Both the position numbers and the translations under genes were made by a program. The notes under the pieces were generated by a model. That model was not told the origin of the DNA. It ran no database searches and was given only the letters and a program-made list of their open reading frames with translations. Positions 36,436 through 45,324 of a stretch of 64,000 nt of DNA are shown piece after piece. The stretch is from contig DASRFK010000106.1 in assembly GCA_035651635.1 (NCBI GenBank), forward strand, positions 1 through 64,000. Reading direction: 5' to 3'. The stretch is from JANXQE01 sp035651635. Lineage in GTDB: Bacteria > Verrucomicrobiota > Verrucomicrobiia > Limisphaerales > UBA8199. Position 1 is the first letter of the stretch. Each line of letters begins with the position of its first letter.

Positions 36436-36885
36436 TCAAGCCTTTTTGGGCGCTTCTCCGACGGTCTTGCCGGCTTTCTTCATCTGCGCCTCGAAAGATT
36501 TGCGTGCCTTTTTCCACGTTTTCTCGGTCAACGGCACTTCGCAACTGCCCTGCCCTTTGCAGGAATTCTGGCCGGCATACTCGCCGCAACCGCCCTGGCC
36601 TTTGCAGGCGTTGTCTCCTTTGCAGGAATGAGCCTCGGCGATCGCGCATTTGCCCGTCCCCGCGCAGGAGTTGTCGCCCCCCTTGCCTTTGCCTTTGCAG
36701 GTATTCAGCCCGCGACAAACGTGTTTGTCCTGCATCAGCAGCTCCGGATCGTGTTTGCCGTCGCTCTCGGCTGCCTGTCCAGCCAGGGCCGTGCCTAGCA
36801 GGACGCCTCCGAAGACCGCCATCGTTAGCTTGCCAAAATCGCGGCGCGTCAGGTTGCTCTGTTCATCCGCTTCTCGATTGTTCAT
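36436..36885 (-). CDS. Cysteine-rich RiPP precursor with Tat signal, predicted bufferin-type metal-binding peptide
   Basis: ATG 36883-36885 is preceded by GGGGA and opens a 149-residue protein. Residues 13-20 (LTRRDFGK) form a twin-arginine motif, followed by a hydrophobic stretch (MAVFGGVLLGTALAGQA) and a likely signal peptidase site. The mature part carries nine Cys in Gly/Lys-rich repeats (CRGLNTCKGKGKGGDNSC, SCKGDNACKGQGGC, NSCKGQGSC) and a Lys-rich C-terminal helix. This is the layout of precursors modified by the adjacent DUF692 enzyme and used to bind copper or other metals in the periplasm. The EGKCG box of classical HvfA/BufA1 is absent, so it is a different precursor class. Confidence 0.85.
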   Translation of the reverse strand: MNNREADEQSNLTRRDFGKLTMAVFGGVLLGTALAGQAAESDGKHDPELLMQDKHVCRGLNTCKGKGKGGDNSCAGTGKCAIAEAHSCKGDNACKGQGGCGEYAGQNSCKGQGSCEVPLTEKTWKKARKSFEAQMKKAGKTVGEAPKKA

Positions 36886-37287
36886 ATGAGTTCCCCGTTG
36901 TTTCGGCTGATGACCTGGCTTTAACCACGCGGACCCACCGCGCGATTCATCAGTTAATCCTTCCGTTTGCCGGGTGGCAGCGGAAGAAAGCATCGCTGGA
37001 CCGGCCATGCTCGACCGAGGCCGCCAGGGCTCAATCCCTGTGCTCGAGGCGCGGGCCGCGCAAAAGCTAGAGTAAATCATTGTAGAAGTCTGAGTGATAG
37101 TGACCCTCGCATGTTCCCGGGGTCAGAGCAAGCCGGAAAGCGCCTGCGCGCAAGATCTGTGAGGCGGGACGGAACAGGGTCCGCACAAGCACATATTCAA
37201 CTGAGCGCGGGCGAATCCGTGGCTCAATTGCCGAAATACTTCCACCTCCGGACCGTTGGTACGGTCATTTCGGCTCTGAAGCCGGGG
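36886..37287. other. Upstream region of the RiPP operon, no gene seen
   Basis: The 402 bases separate the Cys-rich precursor gene from the frameshifted gene at 37288. Frames here overlap without recognisable content. The promoter and any metal-responsive operator of the RiPP operon should lie in 36886-37000, but I could not pick out a convincing -35/-10 pair or palindrome. Confidence 0.45.
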
Positions 37288-37561
37288 TCACTGACTCAGT
37301 CGGAAGAACCGCGGAGCACCGAGGACAGGATTGGTCAATGTGTTGAGTCCACTGACCACGACGGGAGCCGGGAAATTAGTGGTCCAGATGGCCGTTGGGC
37401 TCAGATTTGTGGCGGATTGCACAATGAAGCCGGTGGCGTTGGTCGGCCAGGTTAGAATGACGTTGGTACCCGATGGAAAAATGGCTAGCCGCGTCGGCAG
37501 CGAACATCGAGCCAATGGCCACTACGAGAGCGGGCCGGACGAAAAGTTTATTGATCCTCAT
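37288..37561 (-). pseudogene. Small secreted protein gene with a frameshift
   Basis: On the minus strand an ATG at 37559-37561 opens a signal peptide (MRINKLFVRPALVVAIGSMF, then Ala-Ala-Asp-Ala-Ala). The frame then loses sense near 37480 at a run of five T bases. One base out of frame, the text VILTWPTNATGFIVQSATNL ... APRFFRLSQ continues to a stop at 37288. This second part is the same C-terminal domain that ends the gene at 538-3204. The two halves join if one base is added or two removed, so this is either a decayed gene or an assembly indel. Confidence 0.6.
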
Positions 37562-37629
37562 ATTCGTTTCTTGATGGCAGAGCCCGCAGCACGGACGGAT
37601 TTTCTCGGTTTGGCCGCAAGCCAATTAAC

Positions 37630-39258
37630 TCAGTGCTGGGCGGGATTCTCAACTTGGGCAGTGGGCATCTTTAACGGACGCCGCGCGGAATGTTTGATGG
37701 CGTACACCAGTTCGGATTCCGGGACGGTGATGGGCCCTTTAGCCAGAGTGGGGATGGTAAAGGTTTTCAGCAGCGAATCGTAGAATTCAGGATCCTCTTG
37801 CGGCAGGATAAAGGGTTTGCCGCACTTTCCATCGGCGGCCACATAGGCAATATGGGGGCGATTGAACAGCGGGCTGATACGTTTGCTGCTGAACACCACC
37901 CAGCGGCTGTTGGAGGACCAGCTCAACCACGACTCGCATTCGCTCGAGTTCAATTCCAATTTGCGTGGAGTGTACTTGCCCGCGGCCTGGCCGGCGATCA
38001 GGTCGATGCCGTAGATGTCACTGGTGGGATCGTAAGTAGGCCAGCACCCATAGGGGATGGCGCAAAAAAAGATCCAGTGTCCATCCGGGCTCATGCGTGG
38101 CTGGGCCACACTAGACCCGAGCTCGGCGGCGGCCAGGATTAACTCGGGTTCACCCCAGCGATCGTGCTCGAGATCATAGGACAAGCGCATCAGGTCATAC
38201 TTGGCCAGGGTGTGAGAGGTCGCCGTAACCAGGGCCATGTTGGTCCACGGGTTGGGCGCGCAGCAGTAATACAGATACCGTCCGTCGGGCGACCAGAAAG
38301 GAAAGGTGCGCAGGTGGTCGTTATCTGACAAGCCCGGGACCTTTTTGACGGTATCGGAGCCGAGTTGGAAATAGCCGATCCATCCTTCAAGTTCGGCAAT
38401 GTCCCGCATGTCATTGCGGGCGGTGTGGAGCATCAAGCGCGGTTTGCTGAACGAGGAAGCCAGCACCGACCCTTTAGGATGCCAGGCAATGAAACCGACC
38501 GAACCCCGGATCGCTTCGGCAACGCCGTTGCTAATCACCAGCAGGCTGTTCTGGTAATGGGAACTGCGAATCACGATGGTCGCGGCGTTGGGATCGTTGT
38601 TGCGCAACATGTGGCAATGGCAGCAATCGTTGGCGAAACGGCTGTTCTCGAGGAAAGGCTTTTCGTCAAAGCTGCTCAGGTCGCGTTGATACAGACCCAT
38701 GCTCCTCCAGGTGCTGTGCGCTGGATGGATCTTCCTATAAATCATCACCGGATCGATTTCCTCGGCGGCAATGGAATTGGTAATGGTCGCGTAGCGCTTC
38801 CACTGGTGATCGCCTTGCTCGGCAGAGACATCGATTCGCACTTGTTCCCCTCGATTCTGTTGTAGCAGCCTTCGCCAGGCTTTCTCTGGAATCAGGATCT
38901 TGGGATTCCCGGACGAAATCTCAATCGGTTCACCGGAGTTGCCCTGCAAACGAACCAGAAAACTCGCGCCGGGTTCCTGGACCTCGAAGTTCAATGGGGC
39001 AATGTTTGGCGGGATCGTGATCTGGGCGTAATCCGGTTTGATCCGGGGCATTTCGTCGACCGCTGTGGTGTTGACCACGTTTGCTGAATCAGCGCTCGCC
39101 CTCCCATAGCTTAAAAGGGCCACTACTGTGAGCACAGACCAAGCCGTTACCTGATAACCGGAAAAACTTCCGCGGCAGGAACGGTGTCTTGCAATGCGTC
39201 CCTGACATGCCCGGCTTGGCCGGGCGCCAAGGGGCCCTAAAATGTCGAAGCTATTCAT
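37630..39258 (-). CDS. TolB/PD40-type propeller protein with a CxxCH heme-like motif
   Basis: From ATG 39256-39258 (sharing the bases ATGAATAG with the end of the upstream gene) the product is 542 residues. A membrane or signal segment lies near residue 45 (TAWSVLTVVALLSYGRASA). Residues about 60-180 look like a beta domain. Then NDCCHCHMLRNNDPN contains C-x-x-C-H, the covalent heme site of c-type cytochromes. The rest is a six-bladed PD40-like propeller (RTFPFWSPDGRYLYY, QPRMSPDGHWIFF, WLSWSSNSRWVVFSSKR). Similar TolB-like proteins are encoded next to DUF6057 genes in Bacteroidetes as I recall. It probably acts in the periplasm, perhaps in redox-linked envelope sensing. Confidence 0.82.
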   Translation of the reverse strand: MNSFDILGPLGARPSRACQGRIARHRSCRGSFSGYQVTAWSVLTVVALLSYGRASADSANVVNTTAVDEMPRIKPDYAQITIPPNIAPLNFEVQEPGASFLVRLQGNSGEPIEISSGNPKILIPEKAWRRLLQQNRGEQVRIDVSAEQGDHQWKRYATITNSIAAEEIDPVMIYRKIHPAHSTWRSMGLYQRDLSSFDEKPFLENSRFANDCCHCHMLRNNDPNAATIVIRSSHYQNSLLVISNGVAEAIRGSVGFIAWHPKGSVLASSFSKPRLMLHTARNDMRDIAELEGWIGYFQLGSDTVKKVPGLSDNDHLRTFPFWSPDGRYLYYCCAPNPWTNMALVTATSHTLAKYDLMRLSYDLEHDRWGEPELILAAAELGSSVAQPRMSPDGHWIFFCAIPYGCWPTYDPTSDIYGIDLIAGQAAGKYTPRKLELNSSECESWLSWSSNSRWVVFSSKRISPLFNRPHIAYVAADGKCGKPFILPQEDPEFYDSLLKTFTIPTLAKGPITVPESELVYAIKHSARRPLKMPTAQVENPAQH

Positions 39259-41299
39259 GAAACCACCAATAGAATGTGTAGGTTTGCCCATATTCAGCGG
39301 CTAGTTTTGGGCGCGCTTGTTCCGCTTTGTCCCCGTACTGTTGCACCAGGCGAGTCACCGTCTCGACGCGAGTTGTAGCTTCACGGTTGATGGTATGGCC
39401 TGGCACACGCACCGCTCGCCCTGCCAGCCGGCCGGCAAGTTCCAGGGCCTCATCCCACATCGGCGAAATCGACAGGTCGGGAAAATCTCTGAGACGTGGA
39501 AGTTGGCGGACGAATCCTTCAAGGTTTTTGGTCAATAGATAGTAGGTCATCAGGTACTCGAAAGCCATCCGGTTCTGGCGATTGGCCCCTAACAGCATCA
39601 GCAGTTGTTGGTCCGGAGCCAGTGCGACCACCGAATCCTGTTTAACCATCAGCCTTCGCAACCGGGTTATTTCCGGATCCCGATCCAGGGTCGGATCTAT
39701 TTTCAAGAGCTCGAGGTAGTCGCAGGCCCATCCATTCTGAAAGGGCGCCTTGGCTAGTGTCCCCAGGTACACCCGCGCCGTGCTCAGGTTAGTCAGCGCC
39801 AGGTTTACCAATGCCAGGCGCCGAAGCAACGGCGGGCGTTCACCGTAGAATTCCACCGCCTCGGTCAGATGATGCAAAGCCATATTCAGATAGCCTAGGT
39901 CATAATAGATATCGCTCTGTTTCCAGTGAGACGGCTGTTTGTCATCGGAGAGCAGCAGTTCCCCGGCGGAAACGACGTTGGGTAATCGTCCGGTCAGGTT
40001 ACCCAGGTGATAACTAGCCTGAACGACCGCGCAGCCTACCAATGGGTACCTCGGATTAGCCTGGGCCGCTTTCAAAACATCGGACCACCGCCCTTGCCAG
40101 GCGAAAAAGTCCACCTCCATCAAGGCCTTGATGCGAGGGTTCAAGGTGAGCCAAACCACCAGCAGCGGCATCACGATTGATAGACCTGTTTCCCATTTCC
40201 ATCGGTCGTTTGAGCGGACCGACCGCTCGTTGCCGGATTCGGAGGGTTGAGCTGGAATAGCTTCACCGGGTTGGATCGGCTTTCGGCGTGCCCTGAAAAA
40301 CAGCCTCCAGACTATCACGGCGAGGCAAAGCAACGATGGCAGGCAATACAAGGCAAACAGAAACGAAATCCCCGGGAGCTTAAGAACAACGGGATCCCAT
40401 GGCTGCGGGAGTATTTGGGCATAAGCCTCACCAGGAGAGAACCCGAACAGAGCGGCGCCTTCGGCCCAGGGGACCAGACCGGCAACCACGGCCCAGCCCA
40501 ACAACTTGATGCCCATCCAAGAACTTCCCCGCAGATTCGGGGCGACCGCAGATGAGGAAGGCGAGCCGGAGAGAGGATCGTGGGCAGCCATCGGATTCAT
40601 GGGCCTAATGCAGGATTTTGTCGCCGGGTGGGCTTTCCAGAAACGCGCCTCGCCGGCCAGAACCGTCGGCACCAGGACAAACAATCCGCTGGGAGCGACG
40701 GGATAAAGCAACGCCACCAGAGCCAGGGCGAATGCCAGGCGCCACCAATCCTTGCCATGGCCGAAACGCCACCAGACCCAAGCTACCAGCATCCCCGCAG
40801 CAAAGCTGGTGATCGCTGTCGAATAGTGACGATATTTGCAGTAAACCGCCAGAAACAGTAGTGCGGGTACGAAGCCGACACTACGGAACTTTCCGGCACC
40901 GGCCATTCGCAGAATGGCCGCCAGGCAGGCATAGACGACCGCCGCCTGGAGCGTCAGCACCAAAGCACCGAAGGTTGCAGAGTAAAGCGCTTGGGCTAAA
41001 AAGGCTGAGCCGTATTCCGCGGCTCCTCCGGGCCGGGTGCCGAACTCGCGCAGAAAATCCCAACCCCAATAAAAGCTGGGGAAATCCTGGACCTGGCCGC
41101 CGCCGTGGTAGATCAGGCCGACATTGATCCAACTGGCGAGGCAAAAAATATACAACAGGAAAAAGGCTGCGGCTGGAAGTAATGCTTGCGATTTAAGCCA
41201 TAGCTGGTTTGGTCTCGCCGGTGGTGGCGTGTCAGCCCTGCGCGGCTCAGGCGCCGTAGCGCGTGCCGGGACTTGTTTGGCCTGTTTAACCGATTTCAC
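39251..41299 (-). CDS. DUF6057-like polytopic membrane protein with TPR-like C terminus
   Basis: The GTG start (41297-41299) overlaps the upstream stop as GTGA. The 682-residue product has about ten transmembrane helices in its first 420 residues (LLPAAAFFLLYIFCLASWINVGLIYHGGG at 40-68 carries the typical first segment with a periplasmic QDFPSFYWGWDFLREF). A cytoplasmic or periplasmic TPR-like helical region follows (about 430-680: ALMEVDFFAWQGRWSDVLKAAQ, YDLGYLNMALHHLTEAVEFYG). The layout matches the uncharacterised DUF6057 family, usually seen in Bacteroidetes beside propeller proteins. Coupled expression with both neighbours suggests one complex. The function is unknown. Confidence 0.8.
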   Translation of the reverse strand: MKSVKQAKQVPARATAPEPRRADTPPPARPNQLWLKSQALLPAAAFFLLYIFCLASWINVGLIYHGGGQVQDFPSFYWGWDFLREFGTRPGGAAEYGSAFLAQALYSATFGALVLTLQAAVVYACLAAILRMAGAGKFRSVGFVPALLFLAVYCKYRHYSTAITSFAAGMLVAWVWWRFGHGKDWWRLAFALALVALLYPVAPSGLFVLVPTVLAGEARFWKAHPATKSCIRPMNPMAAHDPLSGSPSSSAVAPNLRGSSWMGIKLLGWAVVAGLVPWAEGAALFGFSPGEAYAQILPQPWDPVVLKLPGISFLFALYCLPSLLCLAVIVWRLFFRARRKPIQPGEAIPAQPSESGNERSVRSNDRWKWETGLSIVMPLLVVWLTLNPRIKALMEVDFFAWQGRWSDVLKAAQANPRYPLVGCAVVQASYHLGNLTGRLPNVVSAGELLLSDDKQPSHWKQSDIYYDLGYLNMALHHLTEAVEFYGERPPLLRRLALVNLALTNLSTARVYLGTLAKAPFQNGWACDYLELLKIDPTLDRDPEITRLRRLMVKQDSVVALAPDQQLLMLLGANRQNRMAFEYLMTYYLLTKNLEGFVRQLPRLRDFPDLSISPMWDEALELAGRLAGRAVRVPGHTINREATTRVETVTRLVQQYGDKAEQARPKLAAEYGQTYTFYWWFHE

Positions 41300-44200
41300 C
41301 TCACCACTCGAAGAGCCTTATCAAATTGGATCTGAACCTCACTCGCTTGCGCCGGAACCGTATTAGTTGTGGCGGTTCCACCGGGCCAGCGCACGATGAT
41401 TTCGGTTGCCGCCTGCGAAGCACTCAGCACCTGAACGAGGCTATCTTGTGACCAATAACCGCTGCCGGCGTGCACTTCGCGCGCGGGACCCCAGCGCCCG
41501 CCCGCCTTGAGTCGCACAACCGCGCCAAAGGCATCCGGATTTCCCGCGCGCCCTTTAAGTTTCACGCGTAAGCCCGGACGGGCCCTTGTGTTTCGGTAGA
41601 GCTTGGTTTCAGCCGAGTTTTGCGCGACCGCCAGGTCCAGCCTTCCATCCCCGTCAAAATCACCTGCGGCGGCTCCGCGCTGGTCACCGTAGATCATCAG
41701 CCCGCTTTCCTGGCCCGGCACCGATCGGAACGCGCCCGTGCCATCGCCTTTGAGCAACAGTCCGCGCCCGGCGTCGTAGCGCGGTGTTTCTGGCTGAGGC
41801 TCGAAAAAATTCTGAGCTAAAAAAATATCTTCATTGCCGTCTCCATCGAAATCACCAACACAAATGCCGAACACCGGCGACATTTGGGCTTCGACCGGCA
41901 AAGGCCGGACTTCGAAGTGATCTCCTTGGTTAATCAAAACAATTGAGTCCAGGCAGGCCGCTTCGAGCTTTTTTGCGGAAGCGAACCGGTCGCCCAGGAC
42001 CTCGTCGACCGACGCTGTGCTATAAGCCTTATTGGAAGCGAACCGGCCCCGAAGGAAGGGCAGGCCTTTGGACAAGTCATCCAGCTGGCGCAAGGGAACG
42101 GTTTTGTCCAGCGGCGGTTCGTAATGGGCTTCAATCATTTGGACGCTGCCGTCACCGGCTAAATCGCCGTAATACATGAGCAAAGGCCGCGAACGCAGAG
42201 ATTGATATTTCGTGTTACGGCCCCAATTGCCGATGACCAAATCCATCCGGCCGTCTCCGTTAAAATCACCTACCGCAATACTGTTCCACCAACCGGTCAG
42301 CTGGCTCATGCGCTGTGGATGGCTTGGCCCCGAAGCATTCGTGGGCCAGGTCAATGGCACGTCCCACGGCTTGAGCTGGCCGCCTTCATTGCGGAATACG
42401 CGGATCGCTCCCCATTCACAAGCCAGCACCAGTTCCGGTAAACCATCCCCATCCAAATCGCTGAAGACCGCGCCGCTCACCAGGCCGACTTTGTCGAATA
42501 GCGCTGGGTTGTTCTCGTCCAGTTCCCATTTGCCGTTCTGAAACCGAAACAGGCGGGAGGATGCGGGCTCCGGGTAACGGCCACCAATCGCGCGGCCGCC
42601 CACGAACAGTTCCAACTGCCCGGTTCCGCGCAGATCTCCCAGCGCGAGCGGCCCGGTGCTCGATTCGAGGGTTGTGAGGTTGTCGTCGACGCTCTTTTGC
42701 CCAACATCATAGTCGCGCACGCCCGGCCCAATCGCCTCGCCATCCTCGTAGTTACCGTAACCGGTCAGAATCCTGGTTTGATTGGTTTCCGGATGCCAGC
42801 CGATGATGCTGGTCTGATCGCGCTGGAGAATCTCGTCAAATGCCGGCGCGTTTGCTCGTTTGAACCCATCGGCACCGCGATTCATAAATACACCAAGCTG
42901 TCCGCCGCGTCCGCCGCCAATCACCAGGTCGTCACGTCCGTCACCATCCAGGTCGATCCAGGCCACGCCTGGCCCAAGTTGGCTCAGTTTATTCGGTATC
43001 AGCGGCTGACGCGCAAAATCCGGAAAGGGCGTATCGCGATGACCGTGCCGGAGCAGACTACTTACGTCCTCAAAGATTGGGGCCACCTTCGCAGTGGATT
43101 TGGCCGGTTTGGCCGCGCACCCAAACAGTTTTTGCGCGGCTCCCGGCGGCAAAAGTTCCGCGGCGGCTTCGTCAATCTCATACAGCCGATTAGGCAATGC
43201 ATTACTGATCAGGCTGCGCCGGCCCGAGCGCCACGCCACTTCAATCGTCAGATTTGCCGAAGTGCCCGCCGCGAAGGTTCGCATGGAGTCGTCGCTGGAA
43301 AGATAGCGACCGCCGCAAATCATCTCCTGTGATTGAAATGGCACCGGGCCGCCGCCGACACCAATATGCGCGCCAATCCCGCGGGTGTTTGGTGCCAGGC
43401 CCTTCAGGCGGACCGCCACGCGAGGGGCGGTGGTCTCGTTCCGGTAAATCAACGCCGGACCGTTGAGCGGATTCAGTACGACCTCGAGGTCTCCGTCGTT
43501 GTCCAAATCGGCCAACGCCATAGTGGGAGTGGTGCCTTTATAATTAAAACCCCAGGATTTGCTCACTTCTTCGAAGGTCAGGTCGCCCCGATTGCGAAAA
43601 GCCAGATTGCCATTGGCCTGTTTGGGAAACTGTTTGCGAGCGTCGAAAACTTCCGCATCGGAAAGCTGGCGGCCGTGCCGGAGTTGTTTCATCTGTGCGA
43701 TCACGTCGAGATCGCGTCCGGTCCGTTCGATGCCATTGCCTACCAGCAGGTCTTCCCACCCATCCAGGTCCACGTCCAGGAACGCACAGGACCAGGCCCA
43801 TTCGGCGGCTTCCAACCCGCTCAGTTGGGCGATCTCGGCAAAAGTCGTGTCGCCGCGGTTGAGAAACAAAGTGTTGAGTTCGTATTGCGGACGGCCGGCG
43901 GACATGCCCGCCGGAACGCTTTGCTCGCTGAGCATGGAAAGAAATCGCATCCGCTCCGAATGCTCGCGGCTCATCATGTCCAACACGAGAAAATCGTCAA
44001 AGCCGTCGCGGTTGATATCGGCAAAATCGACTGCCATCGAGGACATGCTGCTCTTGCGCTGAGCGGTGCGAGGCAGGAGTTGGAACTTTCCGCCGCCCAG
44101 GTTAATCCAAAATCGGTCCGGTGACTGAAAATCGTTGCACACGTATAAATCCGGCAAGCCATCGCCGTTAATGTCTCGAAACATCGCTGACAACCCCCAG

Positions 44201-45141
44201 TCCAGCGGCGCTTTGGTCAGAGGATGGCCGGCTTCGTCCAGGAAGTGTCCATCAGTGAAGGAAACGGCAACAAAGTTCGTGCCGGCGACATTGCGATAAA
44301 GCACGTCCGGCTCACCGTTCTCCTGGAAGTCGCCCATTGGCCCCATCGTGAAGCGATCCGCCAGATCCGGTTCACTTGTGGGCCGGCCATTGAAGGTGGC
44401 CACTTCTTGTTTGCCGTTGACGGTTCTGAAAGTCACGCGCGCATTGGGCACGTCCAACAAGGAGGAGACCCGGTTATTGACCACGTAAACGTCGAGATAA
44501 CCGTCGCCGTCCACGTCGGCGATGGCCAGCGATTTGCCCCCTTTGCCAGGATTGAGCACTCCGGGCGCCTGGCGGAAATGACCATGGCCGTCGTTATAGA
44601 AAATCAAGGTCCCATTGCCGGTGGTATTGACCACCAGGTCCAGGGCGCCGTCGCCATTCAGATCCACCAAAGCCGCGCCGGTGGAGCGCAGGCCGGCGCA
44701 AGCTACTCCAGCCTGTTCCGTTATGTCCTCAAAATGAAAACCTCCCAGGTTACGATAAAGCCGGTTGGTGCCATTTGCGGCGCAGAAGTACAAGTCGCAC
44801 AACCCGTCGCCATCCACATCCCCCGCGGCCACGCCAGAACCGTCGAGCAGCACATGATTGGTCAGGTGCATTTCGGGCGGGACGATATTCGAGAAGGTGA
44901 TCCCGGTCTGCTCGGCGTTCAACAGAACGAAACCCGGTTTACCGTTTTTAGCGACCGGTAATTCGCGGCTGCGGTAACCTTGCCCATTCTGCCAATCCGC
45001 GGCCGTTCCCAGGAGCGAAGAAGCTGCGAGAATCAACGAAACCATCAGTATTCGCCTGAGAACAACCGGCCGGGCAAAGGCAAGCCAACCGTCTTCGGCA
45101 ATCGGTCGCCACGGCCGCACATACACCAACAGCAAAGGCAC
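41296..45141 (-). CDS. Giant FG-GAP/VCBS protein with two ASPIC/UnbV domains (CRTAC1-like tandem)
   Basis: The 1281-residue product is exported: LRRILMVSLILAASSLLGTAAD is the signal region, and ATG 45045 (MVSLILAASS) is an alternative start. It holds more than ten calcium-binding FG-GAP loops of the D-x-D/N-x-D-G type (GDVDGDGLCDLYF, ADVDGDGYLDVYV, GDFNGDGRMDLVI, GDFDGDGNEDIFL) forming two beta-propellers. Each propeller is closed by an ASPIC/UnbV domain: VAVRLKGLAPNTRGIGAHI in the middle and LRVKLKGRAGNPDAFGAVV at the end. CRTAC1-like proteins normally have one such unit, so this is a tandem fusion. It starts the overlapping three-gene operon. Confidence 0.9.
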   Translation of the reverse strand: MPLLLVYVRPWRPIAEDGWLAFARPVVLRRILMVSLILAASSLLGTAADWQNGQGYRSRELPVAKNGKPGFVLLNAEQTGITFSNIVPPEMHLTNHVLLDGSGVAAGDVDGDGLCDLYFCAANGTNRLYRNLGGFHFEDITEQAGVACAGLRSTGAALVDLNGDGALDLVVNTTGNGTLIFYNDGHGHFRQAPGVLNPGKGGKSLAIADVDGDGYLDVYVVNNRVSSLLDVPNARVTFRTVNGKQEVATFNGRPTSEPDLADRFTMGPMGDFQENGEPDVLYRNVAGTNFVAVSFTDGHFLDEAGHPLTKAPLDWGLSAMFRDINGDGLPDLYVCNDFQSPDRFWINLGGGKFQLLPRTAQRKSSMSSMAVDFADINRDGFDDFLVLDMMSREHSERMRFLSMLSEQSVPAGMSAGRPQYELNTLFLNRGDTTFAEIAQLSGLEAAEWAWSCAFLDVDLDGWEDLLVGNGIERTGRDLDVIAQMKQLRHGRQLSDAEVFDARKQFPKQANGNLAFRNRGDLTFEEVSKSWGFNYKGTTPTMALADLDNDGDLEVVLNPLNGPALIYRNETTAPRVAVRLKGLAPNTRGIGAHIGVGGGPVPFQSQEMICGGRYLSSDDSMRTFAAGTSANLTIEVAWRSGRRSLISNALPNRLYEIDEAAAELLPPGAAQKLFGCAAKPAKSTAKVAPIFEDVSSLLRHGHRDTPFPDFARQPLIPNKLSQLGPGVAWIDLDGDGRDDLVIGGGRGGQLGVFMNRGADGFKRANAPAFDEILQRDQTSIIGWHPETNQTRILTGYGNYEDGEAIGPGVRDYDVGQKSVDDNLTTLESSTGPLALGDLRGTGQLELFVGGRAIGGRYPEPASSRLFRFQNGKWELDENNPALFDKVGLVSGAVFSDLDGDGLPELVLACEWGAIRVFRNEGGQLKPWDVPLTWPTNASGPSHPQRMSQLTGWWNSIAVGDFNGDGRMDLVIGNWGRNTKYQSLRSRPLLMYYGDLAGDGSVQMIEAHYEPPLDKTVPLRQLDDLSKGLPFLRGRFASNKAYSTASVDEVLGDRFASAKKLEAACLDSIVLINQGDHFEVRPLPVEAQMSPVFGICVGDFDGDGNEDIFLAQNFFEPQPETPRYDAGRGLLLKGDGTGAFRSVPGQESGLMIYGDQRGAAAGDFDGDGRLDLAVAQNSAETKLYRNTRARPGLRVKLKGRAGNPDAFGAVVRLKAGGRWGPAREVHAGSGYWSQDSLVQVLSASQAATEIIVRWPGGTATTNTVPAQASEVQIQFDKALRVVR

Positions 45142-45194
45142 CAGCTTAGTGTGCTAAGTTGCAAGCCTAAGAGACAGGAAAAATATAGGCTCCT

Positions 45195-45324
45195 TTTAGA
45201 GCATGTTTTTAGAATGGATTTGGAGTCCCGCCCCAAAGCGATTTTGGCGCCGGACCGTCTAAAGGCGGGACTCCAAACGCATACGCCCACGCCCAAGTTG
45301 GTATTTTTAAAACGCGCTCTTAGA
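45195..45324. repeat. Dispersed palindromic repeat, copy R5
   Basis: The left end TTTTAGAGCATGTTTTTAGA, inverted repeat TTTGGAGTCCCGCCCCAAAG ... GTCTAAAGGCGGGACTCCAAA, spacer GCCCACGCCCAAG in inverse orientation to R3 and R4, and right end TTTTTAAAACGCGCTCTTAG make a full copy in reversed orientation. The right terminus provides the TAA stop (TTA, 45320-45322) of the adjacent minus-strand gene. Confidence 0.85.

Noticed and set aside
35909..36631. Plus-strand frame of 240 codons
   Set aside because: Antisense to the DUF692 and Cys-rich genes, whose motifs are unmistakable.
36416..36718. N-terminal 101-residue extension of the DUF692 protein
   Set aside because: It is the Cys-rich precursor gene read in another frame (Gln/Arg-rich nonsense); the family start is at 36415.
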